Assembly: GCA_004299845.1 (NCBI GenBank)
Contig: CP036201.1
Location: 3,100,001-3,164,000, forward strand
DNA length: 64,000 nt
Reading direction: 5' to 3'
From: Verrucomicrobia bacterium S94
GTDB lineage: Bacteria; Verrucomicrobiota; Kiritimatiellia; Kiritimatiellales; Pontiellaceae
Positions 45,948 to 54,261 of the stretch are shown piece after piece. A model generated the notes under the pieces. That model was not told where the DNA came from. It did not search any database and worked only from the letters and a program-made list of their open reading frames with translations. Within the stretch, counting starts at the first letter, position 1. Each line of letters opens with the position of its first letter. Both the position numbers and the translations under genes were made by a program.

Positions 45948-47054
45948 ATGATTTCAGGAAAAGCGGCCATCGCCGATGGAAAAGGCGGATTTTCGATTGA
46001 AGAAATTCAGGTGGATGCACCGGGACCGAATGAGGTGCTCGTACAGATCAAAGCGTCGGGTGTCTGCCATACCGACTGGGATTCGCTGAACTGGGGCCGC
46101 CCGATAGTAATGGGGCACGAAGGTGCGGGTGTTGTGCTTGAAACCGGAAAAGGCGTTACCCGCGTTGCTGTCGGCGATGAAGTGGTCTTGAACTGGGCGA
46201 TCCCCTGCGGCGAATGTTTTCAATGCCTGCATGGGAACCGTCATATCTGCGAACGGCAGAACCAGGTTACTGCTCCGGACTATATGCAGGGCCATTCCGC
46301 TCTTGAAAAAACACTCTATAAAGGCCGGGGTATCGAGCGCTCATTCAACATCGGAACCATGTCGACCCATGCTGTTGTGCGCGAGGAAGCCCTGGTGAAA
46401 ATGAATCCGGGGATTCCCTTCTCCTCCGCCTGTATTATCGGTTGCGGCGTAATGACCGGTTATGGATCTGCGGTAAATGCCGCCAAAGTCACGCCGGGAT
46501 CCAGTGCCGTCATTCTGGGCGTCGGCGGTGTCGGCCTCAATGCCATCCAGGGCTGCCGCATTTCCGGGGCGGATAAGATTATTGCCATCGACATCAACGA
46601 ACATCGCCTTGAATTTGCAAAAACCTTCGGTGCCACTCACACAATCGTGGCCGACAAAGCCGACAAAGGGCTGATGCAGGCGGCTGAAGAGGTAAAGAAA
46701 CTGACCGATGGCCGCGGAGCCGATTTTGCCTTTGAATGCACGGCGATTCCCGAGCTTGGTGCCGCCCCGCTGGCCATGATCCGGAATGCGGGAACCGCCT
46801 GTCAGGTCAGCGGCATCGAGCAGGAAATCAGCATCGACATGAATCTGTTCGAATGGGACAAAATTTACATCAATCCGCTCTACGGCAGTTGCGATCCTTA
46901 TTACGATATGCCGAAACTGATGAATCTCTACGACAAAGGTTCTCTCCTGCTGGACGAAATGATTTCCCGGACCTATCCGCTTGAAGAACTGGAACAGGCC
47001 TTTCACGATATGCACACGGGTAGAAATGCAAAAGGTGTATTGATTCTGGAGTAA
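45948..47054 (+). CDS. Zinc-dependent alcohol dehydrogenase (class III-like)
   Basis: Medium-chain dehydrogenase of about 368 residues that oxidises an alcohol with NAD(P). Catalytic zinc ligands in ASGVCHTDWD, VMGHEGAG and IIGCGVMTGYG; structural zinc cysteines in CGECFQCLHGNRHIC; cofactor fold VILGVGGVGLNAIQG. ATG 45948 is favoured by the spacing from AGGAG; ATG 45942 is also possible. The GCGVMTGYGSAVN segment resembles S-(hydroxymethyl)thiol dehydrogenases. The following esterase, 2 bp away, suggests a formaldehyde-oxidation pair. Confidence 0.9.
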   Translation: MISGKAAIADGKGGFSIEEIQVDAPGPNEVLVQIKASGVCHTDWDSLNWGRPIVMGHEGAGVVLETGKGVTRVAVGDEVVLNWAIPCGECFQCLHGNRHICERQNQVTAPDYMQGHSALEKTLYKGRGIERSFNIGTMSTHAVVREEALVKMNPGIPFSSACIIGCGVMTGYGSAVNAAKVTPGSSAVILGVGGVGLNAIQGCRISGADKIIAIDINEHRLEFAKTFGATHTIVADKADKGLMQAAEEVKKLTDGRGADFAFECTAIPELGAAPLAMIRNAGTACQVSGIEQEISIDMNLFEWDKIYINPLYGSCDPYYDMPKLMNLYDKGSLLLDEMISRTYPLEELEQAFHDMHTGRNAKGVLILE

Positions 47055-47056
47055 TC

Positions 47057-47860
47057 ATGTCAAAATTCCGAACCACAGAATGTTCCGATGCAACGTATGA
47101 GCGGGATCATCTCCGCTTTATCACCGTGAAAAGTCCGGCACTGGGACACCGCGCCAATCTTTCGCTCTTTCTGCCTGAAAACCATGCCCGAATACAGAAT
47201 CTGCCCCTGCTGATCCTGCTGCACGGCGTCTACGGCAGCCATTGGGTCTGGCCGTTCAAAGCCGGGGCCCACATCACAGCTCACGAAATGATTTCCAGCG
47301 GAGAAATTCAGCCATTAGCCATTGTCATGCCGTCTGATGGGTTGTGGCGCGAAGGCAGCGGATATCTGACCCACGAAGAAGCGAACTTCGAGGCCTGGAT
47401 TACCGAAGACGTGATCGATGCGGTCAAAGAAAATATTCCCGATGTCACTGCTCAGTCGAAAATCTGCATCAGCGGGCTGTCGATGGGCGGCTACGGTGCT
47501 CTGCGGCTGGGGGCAAAATATCCGGAGCTGTTTTCCGCCGTCAGCGCGCATTCCTCGATCACCGATTTCCCTCAGCTCAGCAAATTTGTCGACGAACCCC
47601 TTTCTGAATACCGGTTAAAGGATTCAGACAACACACTGTCGGCATATTACTGGATACAGAAAAACCGCAGAATCCTGCCGCCGCTGCGTTTCGACTGCGG
47701 GGTCGATGATCTGCTGATCGAGGAAAACCGGAAGCTGCATCAACAATTGAAAGAAGCGGATATTCCCCACATTTATGAAGAATTCGAGGGTGAACATAGC
47801 TGGCCCTACTGGACCCTCCACCTGCGCGACACCCTCCGCTTTATCAATCACTGTATTTAA
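47057..47860 (+). CDS. Esterase of the esterase D / S-formylglutathione hydrolase-like family
   Basis: A 267-residue alpha/beta hydrolase. The nucleophile elbow ICISGLSMGGYGALRLG, the acid region LRFDCGVDDLLIEEN and the His in FEGEHSWPYWTLHL form the catalytic triad; LLILLHGVYGSHW is the oxyanion region. Proteins of this type include S-formylglutathione hydrolases and CE1 feruloyl or acetyl esterases. Direct coupling to a class III-like ADH favours thioester hydrolysis in formaldehyde detoxification, but a carbohydrate esterase cannot be excluded. No signal peptide, so cytoplasmic. Confidence 0.85.
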   Translation: MSKFRTTECSDATYERDHLRFITVKSPALGHRANLSLFLPENHARIQNLPLLILLHGVYGSHWVWPFKAGAHITAHEMISSGEIQPLAIVMPSDGLWREGSGYLTHEEANFEAWITEDVIDAVKENIPDVTAQSKICISGLSMGGYGALRLGAKYPELFSAVSAHSSITDFPQLSKFVDEPLSEYRLKDSDNTLSAYYWIQKNRRILPPLRFDCGVDDLLIEENRKLHQQLKEADIPHIYEEFEGEHSWPYWTLHLRDTLRFINHCI

Positions 47861-47902
47861 TCCGCGTTGCACGGCCCCGGCCATTATGATTAGCTCCACT
47901 GC

Positions 47903-48616
47903 ATGCATGGACTCTTCATAACCGGAACTGATACCGATGCGGGAAAAACCGCACTCAGCGCCCTGCTGCTGGCGGAAACCCGACGGCGGAACATAAATGC
48001 CGCCCCCATGAAACCTGCACAAACCGGGTGCAGAGACGGCGCCGTTCCGGACCTTGACTATTCTCTTTCAATGGCCGGAATGAATATTCCGTCCAGCACC
48101 TATCAGAAAATGTCGGTTTACCAGTTTGAACCCGCCTGCTCCCCGCACCTCGCCGCCGAAATGGCCGGAACGGAAATCGATATCGCCGAAATGGTGATTG
48201 CCGCGCGCGCGCTGGCCGACGATTTTGAACTTATTCTCGCCGAAGGGGCCGGCGGACTGATTGTTCCGCTGAACCAACGCGAAACCATGCTCGACCTCAT
48301 GCAGGCCCTGAAATTTCCGGTTCTTCTCGCTGCCCGTCCGGGCCTTGGCACCATCAATCACACGCTGCTCTCCATCCGGACCCTGCGCAGCGAAGGACTG
48401 AACATTGCCGGGGTCGTTTTTGTGAATGCCGGGAATCAGGAATACACGTTCATCGAGGAAAACAACGCCGCCACCATTGAGCAATTTGGAAAAGTCCCGA
48501 TTCTCGGAACCATCCCCTACTGCTCTCAGCTTGCTCAACCGCATCCGAAATACGATGACCTTCCGCTCCCCGTTATCGCTGAAACCGAGAACATTGTGAA
48601 CCGGCTGAGCTTATGA
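47903..48616 (+). CDS. bioD: ATP-dependent dethiobiotin synthetase
   Basis: Closes the ureido ring of biotin's precursor using ATP and CO2. The 237-residue protein starts MHGLFITGTDTDAGKTALSA, containing the BioD P-loop, with PMKPAQTGC, LAEGAGGLIVPL and VPILGTIPY. Its stop overlaps the start of a TonB-receptor-like gene (ATGA), so the two are translationally coupled. bioA and bioB are not in the window. Confidence 0.93.
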   Translation: MHGLFITGTDTDAGKTALSALLLAETRRRNINAAPMKPAQTGCRDGAVPDLDYSLSMAGMNIPSSTYQKMSVYQFEPACSPHLAAEMAGTEIDIAEMVIAARALADDFELILAEGAGGLIVPLNQRETMLDLMQALKFPVLLAARPGLGTINHTLLSIRTLRSEGLNIAGVVFVNAGNQEYTFIEENNAATIEQFGKVPILGTIPYCSQLAQPHPKYDDLPLPVIAETENIVNRLSL

Positions 48617-50304
48617 GCCATCATTTTTTTCATTCTGTTGTGCAGCATCGGTCTGACAGAAACAGACGGCTGCGACACATCGCGTTTTTCATGAGTATTG
48701 TTTCCGCATCGACCATTTCCGTTCTGGCTCAGGATGGTGTCAATACGCGGCAGGTGTGGCAGGTACTGGATACCGAGCCGGAAGTGCTGGTGAATGTGCA
48801 GGGGCTGGCGCAGCAGGATTTATCGATCCGGGGCGGCAGTTATACAGGCTCGGGCCTGAGTATTAACGGACTCCGCCTCAAATCGCCCTATTCCGCCCAC
48901 TGGAATGCGGAGTTTCCAATCCTTGGAAATCTGCTGTCGGTTCCAACCGTTGGAACCGGAATCGACAATGTATCCGGCCATCTGGTCGGCACGGCGGATT
49001 TCAGCACTCGTCCGCTCGGTGATGCCCGGCAGGTGTACGCCGGACTGGGTACAGAAGAACATTATGCCGGCGGGATCTATGCTTCGTCGGAAAATGTCGG
49101 CGGATATTTTGACTGGGAAAAGGCTCGGCGGATTGATGATTCCGAAAATGATATGGAGCGGTCGTCCGGCGGAGCGGTTTTGCGGATTCCGACGGAGGAG
49201 TGGAATATCGATTTCATTGCGGCCGGACAATCGAAGGATTACGGGGCCTACGGTTATTACGGGCTGACGGAGGATGTATCGCACCTGCTCGACGACCACC
49301 TGATCCATGCCGGCGCAACACGCGGGGATACAGACGATGCATTCGTGCGGGTGTCTGGACTTTACCGGGATATACGCGATCAGACGCTTGATGATACCGC
49401 ATCAACGCTGACCAATGTTTTTTCGCGGAATTTTGCGGCAGCCGTGGAAGGTCGTACGCTGGAGGTTCAGCATATTGCTCTTTATCTTCGCAGCAACCTG
49501 GAATACGAGCGGGTCAGCGGCGATACGGCCGCTGCTGACCGCACGCGCGGGTCTCTATTACTGATGCCGGAGGCGCACTTTGAACGGTTTATCCTGAAAG
49601 CCGGCGTAAATGCGGTTTTCCAGACGGCGGAAAGTGCGGTTTTCCTGCCGGCGTTCGGAATGGACTGGTTTCTTTCGGATAACGGAATTATCTCGCTGTC
49701 TTACACAGAAACCAAACAACAGCCCGATTTCCAGACGCTGGAAAATAATCCGTTGCTGGAACAGCAGCATTCGAAAAATACAGAACTGGGCTTTAAGCAG
49801 TATTTATCGGAAAACAGTGACTGGAAAATCGGTGCGTTTTTCCGGACGCTGGAAAATGCCAGCGACTGGATCGGCGGTACGGCAACGGATCTGGGACGGC
49901 TGAATATCTCCGGGCTGGATGCATCCTTCAGCTATTATCCGAATGAACATCTTGCATTTAAAGCCTATTATCAGTGGGTCTATAAAGATACCGCAGTCAA
50001 CGACGGACTCTACGAAACCGATTATCCGGAACACATGCTGAACCTTTCGGCCTACTGGAATTTCCTCGATCAGTTTACGGTGCAGTTTTCCCAGACCACG
50101 CGGCTGCAGACAGAAAATTCGGTTCGCACCAGTGATGATTTCGGTGCTTTGGCGACGCTGGGCTTGCATTACAATCCATCCTTTGCCCAGAATGTCCGTC
50201 TTTCGTTCCTGGTGGATAATCTGTGGGGCTCGAATTTTCAACCCATACCCGGTCTGAAATCGCGCCCGACCACAGTCTTCACCGGATTAACTGTTGGCTG
50301 GTAA
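48613..50304 (+). CDS. TonB-dependent-receptor-like outer-membrane protein coupled to bioD
   Basis: A 563-residue outer-membrane barrel protein. The signal sequence lies at residues about 21-40 (HIAFFMSIVSASTISVLAQ), so an internal ATG at 48691 may be the real start. A short plug-like segment follows (EVLVNVQGLAQQDLSIRGGS), with the DLSIRGG pattern of BtuB/FepA-type receptors, and then many barrel strands (AAFYLRSNL-type repeats, VFTGLTVGW at the end). It is shorter than usual receptors (600-700) and a TonB box is not obvious. Coupling to bioD suggests uptake of biotin or a precursor; this is inference. Two palindromic repeats lie in its 5' coding part. Confidence 0.78.
   Translation: MSHHFFHSVVQHRSDRNRRLRHIAFFMSIVSASTISVLAQDGVNTRQVWQVLDTEPEVLVNVQGLAQQDLSIRGGSYTGSGLSINGLRLKSPYSAHWNAEFPILGNLLSVPTVGTGIDNVSGHLVGTADFSTRPLGDARQVYAGLGTEEHYAGGIYASSENVGGYFDWEKARRIDDSENDMERSSGGAVLRIPTEEWNIDFIAAGQSKDYGAYGYYGLTEDVSHLLDDHLIHAGATRGDTDDAFVRVSGLYRDIRDQTLDDTASTLTNVFSRNFAAAVEGRTLEVQHIALYLRSNLEYERVSGDTAAADRTRGSLLLMPEAHFERFILKAGVNAVFQTAESAVFLPAFGMDWFLSDNGIISLSYTETKQQPDFQTLENNPLLEQQHSKNTELGFKQYLSENSDWKIGAFFRTLENASDWIGGTATDLGRLNISGLDASFSYYPNEHLAFKAYYQWVYKDTAVNDGLYETDYPEHMLNLSAYWNFLDQFTVQFSQTTRLQTENSVRTSDDFGALATLGLHYNPSFAQNVRLSFLVDNLWGSNFQPIPGLKSRPTTVFTGLTVGW
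48913..48958. repeat. Paired dispersed palindromes TTCCAA-N3-TTGGAA inside the receptor gene
   Basis: TTTCCAA-TCC-TTGGAAA at 48913-48929 and CGGTTCCAA-CCG-TTGGAACCG at 48938-48958, two perfect palindromes 25 bp apart (start to start) inside the receptor coding sequence (encoding FPILGN and VPTVGT). They are the longest members of the family in the window. Confidence 0.7.
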
Positions 50305-50335
50305 ACAAACCGGCATATGATTTGAGGTTTTCAGG

Positions 50336-51436
50336 ATGGGATTTGAGAAAGGATCTGTGAGTTTCCGCATGTATTTCGCATCGCGCGATCTGACGGTGGA
50401 GGATATCGACAAATTTGCCGCTGCGGCACTGCCGCCGCTCAGTACACTGGCGGAAGAGGAAGTACACGGCTGGGTCGGAGGCCGTCATCTACTGGACCGT
50501 AACATCACGGAAGAGAATGCATTTCTGGGCGGATATCTGCGGCTCTCATTAACGCAGGCCCAGAAAAAAGTCCCGACCTCTCTCCTCCAGGCGGAATGCG
50601 CTCTTGAAGAGATGGCAGTCATGGAGGCCGAAGATAAAAATTATCTTAACCAGACCCAGCGGTCGGAAATCAAAAAACAGATTAAAGAGCGCCTGCTCCC
50701 GGATATGCCGGTGCAGCTGAAAGGGATTGATTTCGTATTCGATGAGCGTTCCCATATGATTTACTCCACCGCAATTTCGGAAAAGCAGCTGGATGCCTTT
50801 GTTCTGAGTCTGATGCAGACGACGGGCTGCGGAGCAACTCCGGCCGATCCGGAGACCATTGCCGAGCGTGTGGCCCATGTGGATGTGCAGGGCTGGGCTC
50901 CGTCCAGCTTTTCGGATGAACTCGAAGACGGTATGGTCGACGGTACAGCCGGGCGGGAATTTCTGATGTGGCTGTGGTTCTGCTCCGAAAAACGCCAGGG
51001 CATTACTCAGATTCCGGATGTCGGCGAAATCGCCTATATGATCGAAGGACCGCTGACCTTTGTGATGGAAGGCAAAGGCGCGCACGAAATCACGCTGCGT
51101 AAAGGTGAACCAATGCTTTCCGCGGAAGCGCGTACAGCGCTGCTCAGCGGAAAAAAATTAAAGAAAGCCAAAATGCAGTTTGTACGTGGTGAAGAGGTCT
51201 GGGCTTTTACCTTTGACGCAGATGACTTTGTTTTCCGCAGTCTTAAACTACCGGAAACCGAAACCTTTGACCGCGTTGGAAAATTCCAGGAACGCATGGT
51301 TTTCCTGGAAACCTTCCGCCAGAGTTTCTTCCACCTCTACAGCGAATTTGCTAAAGAACGCAACGATTCCAAGGTGTGGAAAGAGACCAAGGAAGAAATG
51401 CGCAAGTGGGTGGCCGACCGCCCGTCTACAGCTTAA
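50336..51436 (+). CDS. rdgC: RdgC-like recombination-associated protein
   Basis: A 366-residue protein resembling RdgC, a ring-forming DNA-binding protein that limits RecA. Supporting segments: HGWVGGRHLLDRNI, YLRLSLTQAQKKVP, FDERSHMIYSTAISEKQLD, and TAGREFLMWLWFCSEKR, which aligns with the conserved EFLTWLWF of RdgC. The length is a little longer than E. coli RdgC (303). It is followed 13 bp later by a small gene of unknown function, probably in the same transcript. Confidence 0.75.
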   Translation: MGFEKGSVSFRMYFASRDLTVEDIDKFAAAALPPLSTLAEEEVHGWVGGRHLLDRNITEENAFLGGYLRLSLTQAQKKVPTSLLQAECALEEMAVMEAEDKNYLNQTQRSEIKKQIKERLLPDMPVQLKGIDFVFDERSHMIYSTAISEKQLDAFVLSLMQTTGCGATPADPETIAERVAHVDVQGWAPSSFSDELEDGMVDGTAGREFLMWLWFCSEKRQGITQIPDVGEIAYMIEGPLTFVMEGKGAHEITLRKGEPMLSAEARTALLSGKKLKKAKMQFVRGEEVWAFTFDADDFVFRSLKLPETETFDRVGKFQERMVFLETFRQSFFHLYSEFAKERNDSKVWKETKEEMRKWVADRPSTA

Positions 51437-51449
51437 CGGAGACACTGAT

Positions 51450-51923
51450 ATGCTGTTTAAAAAAGTAAAAAAGGGCACTGTCGATGCTGCCCTTCTGGGC
51501 GAAAACTTCGGCTCCATCCGGACTGCGCTCACTGAGATTCTGGAGTTTAAAGAAAAACGGTATAAACCGACTCCGGTTTACGAAGTCCGCAAAAAAGTGG
51601 ATATTGAATCCGCATGGCCTGCCTGCAGAGACCGACTCTATTCCATGTTTGAAGAGCTCACTTCCATTGCCAAACAGCTCGACATGGAAACCACAACCAT
51701 CAATCCCGATCTCAGTTTTTCAGAAGCAATCGAAACCTTTGTTGTTCAGCTGAACAGCATTGTATACGGCCTGGCCGATGTAGTCGGTACGGGTAAGCAT
51801 ACGCTGGAAGAACTCATTGAAGTCAATGACCGGATTCTTAACATCCAGCTCAGTGCGAATGAGCTTGAGCGGTTTGTGCTGTCGGAATTCAAATTTCCAG
51901 GCATGCCCGGTGCGGACGATTAA
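51450..51923 (+). CDS. Hypothetical protein, partner gene of rdgC
   Basis: A 157-residue, mostly helical, soluble protein from ATG 51450 (MLFKKVKKGTVDAALLGENF), with GGAG upstream. No signal peptide, membrane helix or catalytic motif is visible; charged segments TEILEFKEKRYKPTPVYEV and VTGKHTLEELIEV-type helices suggest a protein-binding or helical-bundle role. I do not recognise the family. Its closeness to rdgC hints at a shared DNA-related role. The frame is also open upstream to 51180, inside rdgC, but that part is out-of-frame overlap. Confidence 0.7.
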   Translation: MLFKKVKKGTVDAALLGENFGSIRTALTEILEFKEKRYKPTPVYEVRKKVDIESAWPACRDRLYSMFEELTSIAKQLDMETTTINPDLSFSEAIETFVVQLNSIVYGLADVVGTGKHTLEELIEVNDRILNIQLSANELERFVLSEFKFPGMPGADD

Positions 51924-53542
51924 CGCAAAAGCTCCTCTCGGAGCAACCGGATAAATTTCTCCGGCGGCTTATGTTCCGCCCCCATCATACAGGCCTGAAT
52001 CCAGTTTCGCTCGAGAAGATAGTCACTGCGGTAACTGATTAATACGCCATGCTCTTTCAATTTATCCCCAATACGCTCTGAGGAGTGAATTTCCGGCAAA
52101 GCGATGGTAACCACAGCCGGCATTGCACAGGAATCGGGGGCCAGAATCGGCGCATCGATTTCGGCCAGTTTTCTCCGTATCCGGATTGACCACTCGCGCA
52201 CATCCGCAAACCGTTTATTCCAGTCGTGCGATTCCAGTGCGGCAAGCAGGGCATAAACCAGATTAGACTGTATCGTAAACGGAATTCCCGCCTGTTTCTG
52301 ATAAATTCCCAGATCAAGCGCACACGGCAAATCATCCGGAGCAGGCTCCAGATCATGATTGTGAAACACCATACAGAGTCCGGAAATTGAAGCCAGTCCC
52401 TTTCCGCTGGTTCCAGATGCCAGATAAACCCCCGAAAGATCCACCGGGACCGTGCCGAGGGAACTGATACAGTCCAGGCAGAGTTTCGCATTATAGGCCT
52501 CACAAACATCCTGAAACATTTCAATGTCGTGCAGCACCCCGGTCGACGTTTCGCAATGCGTCGCCCAGACCCAGCCAATTTCAGGATGCTGTTTAAACTG
52601 CTGTTCAACCATTTCTCTGGAGAAGGATTCCCCCTCCGGAATTTCCAATGTATGGAAAAACAGTTTTGCTCCATTGGCATTCCGGGTGAGACGGCGGCCG
52701 AATTCGCCGCTCACCAGAATCAGTCCGGTGGAACAGAGCAGCGACAACTGCCCCGCAACCGCATCATTCGCCAACGTCCCCGGCCCCATAAGCACCTGCA
52801 CCTGATCCGCCTTCGTCAAGTCGCACAACAGCCGCCGCAGTTTCTGGAAATCTTTTATAAAATCATCACCCCGATGCGAACACGGTTTTTCTTTATAAAC
52901 TTCCTGCACCTGTTTGCCGAAATCAACCGGACCGGGGAGAAAGTTGAACAGTATGGTATCATCATTAGCCAGTTCCGGCTCTTTTTTGGCAAAGGAACGC
53001 GACCGCGTTTTCAAATCCTTATACGCTTCAAGCGTCAGATACATCGGCTGGTACTGAGCATCCTCGGTTCCAACCAGTGGACCGAACGGGGTAAACCCCA
53101 GAAATTTATACAGTTTAATCTGGCGGACGGTCCCCGAAATAACGGCGAGATCGTGTCCTCGATCAATCGCATGCTGCACCAGCGTGGCAATCAATCCCTG
53201 CGAAATCCGGGTATAGCGGAACTCTTCCTCAACAGCCAGCAGACGGATTTCGCAAAGCGAACGCCCCGGCGGAAGATAGGCATCGAGATCGCTGAGCTTT
53301 TCATCCAGGGAAAACGGCCGCTTATCGCGAAAAGCGATCATGCCCGCAAGTATACGCCGCTCTTCATGAACACAGATAATATAGGTGTTTTCATCATGAA
53401 ACTTATCCTTCAGTTTGCGCTCAGGATTGGCTTCATGCTGAGGAATCTCCTCCACAAAAGTCTTGTAATTGAGTGCGTTTACCGCCTCCATTTCCCAATC
53501 TTCCCGGGCAATTTTATAGATAAATCCGTCGAGCAATCCCAT
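51920..53542 (-). CDS. GNAT/FeeM-like acyltransferase fused to class V aminotransferase
   Basis: A 540-residue two-domain enzyme. Residues about 10-180 form a GNAT or autoinducer-synthase-like acyltransferase (ALNYKTFVEEIPQHE, ILAGMIAFRDKRPFSLDEK, EIRLLAVEEEFRYTRISQGL, LYKFLGFTPFG). Residues about 200-540 form a PLP-dependent class V aminotransferase like 2-aminoethylphosphonate transaminases (FLPGPVDFG, VLMGPGTLANDAV, WATHCETSTGVLHDIE, CLDCISSLGTVPVD, with the PLP Lys in ASGTSGKGLASISG near residue 381). An enzyme that makes an amine and N-acylates it is an attractive guess. The start overlaps the PlsY-like stop by one base, so the two are coupled. Confidence 0.82.
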   Translation of the reverse strand: MGLLDGFIYKIAREDWEMEAVNALNYKTFVEEIPQHEANPERKLKDKFHDENTYIICVHEERRILAGMIAFRDKRPFSLDEKLSDLDAYLPPGRSLCEIRLLAVEEEFRYTRISQGLIATLVQHAIDRGHDLAVISGTVRQIKLYKFLGFTPFGPLVGTEDAQYQPMYLTLEAYKDLKTRSRSFAKKEPELANDDTILFNFLPGPVDFGKQVQEVYKEKPCSHRGDDFIKDFQKLRRLLCDLTKADQVQVLMGPGTLANDAVAGQLSLLCSTGLILVSGEFGRRLTRNANGAKLFFHTLEIPEGESFSREMVEQQFKQHPEIGWVWATHCETSTGVLHDIEMFQDVCEAYNAKLCLDCISSLGTVPVDLSGVYLASGTSGKGLASISGLCMVFHNHDLEPAPDDLPCALDLGIYQKQAGIPFTIQSNLVYALLAALESHDWNKRFADVREWSIRIRRKLAEIDAPILAPDSCAMPAVVTIALPEIHSSERIGDKLKEHGVLISYRSDYLLERNWIQACMMGAEHKPPEKFIRLLREELLR

Positions 53543-54132
53543 TATGCCTCCTTTTGCGGCAACCCAGCCGAAAATGCTTTGCGAATCCGCTCACGATGAG
53601 CAAACAGAATGATTACCGAAACCGCAGTCAATGCAGCAACCGCATGGTCCGGCATGTCGAGTGCATAGGCAACCAGCGGAAGGGTCAGAAAAGCCGTTAG
53701 ACCACTCAGAATAAAACCCCGACGGAAAATCAGCAGAACAAGCGTAAGACCGAACAGCAGCATTGCAAGGTTGCTGTCGAATGCAAGATAAGCTCCGATT
53801 GCAGGAGCAATGCCACGCCCTCCGCGAAACTGAAGGAAAAGCGGCCAGACATGCCCGGCAACAACCGCGACCAGAACCAGCGAAACCACCGGCGCAGCAA
53901 GCCCGAACCAATGCGCCAGCGCAACAGCGGCCAGACCTTTCAGTGCATCCCCCAGCAACGTAACCGCGAACCCGGATGCGCCCAGTATGCGCCCGGCATT
54001 ACGCGCACCGACTCCCCCGCTGCCGCATTCACGGATATCTCTTTTCGTCTTCAAACGAACCAGATAATAACCCGTGCAGATTCCGCCGAGCAGATAGGCA
54101 ATCAGAATGCAGATGATGTCCCTGTCTATCAT
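53542..54132 (-). CDS. PlsY-like glycerol-3-phosphate acyltransferase (divergent)
   Basis: A 196-residue membrane protein with about six helices and the three PlsY motifs in changed form: GSGGVGARNAGRILG at residues 37-51 (canonical GSGNIGATN), FRGGRGIAPAIG at 102-113 after GHVWPLF (canonical FKGGKGVAT), and AHRERIRK near 178. PlsY transfers an acyl group from acyl-phosphate to glycerol 3-phosphate in the inner membrane. The changes suggest a specialised acceptor or donor. Coupled to the GNAT-aminotransferase gene, so it may make a non-standard lipid with it. Divergent from the SDR gene. Confidence 0.82.
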   Translation of the reverse strand: MIDRDIICILIAYLLGGICTGYYLVRLKTKRDIRECGSGGVGARNAGRILGASGFAVTLLGDALKGLAAVALAHWFGLAAPVVSLVLVAVVAGHVWPLFLQFRGGRGIAPAIGAYLAFDSNLAMLLFGLTLVLLIFRRGFILSGLTAFLTLPLVAYALDMPDHAVAALTAVSVIILFAHRERIRKAFSAGLPQKEA

Positions 54133-54261
54133 GTAGCACTCTCCAGTGTGTCCATCGTGTTACTAGATTAACGGCAGTTTAACCTTTTACAACTATTTTT
54201 TACCAGCCTACGTTTGAGTTGTCGTTTACACAGCACTCTGCTATCAGTAGGGAAATCTATA

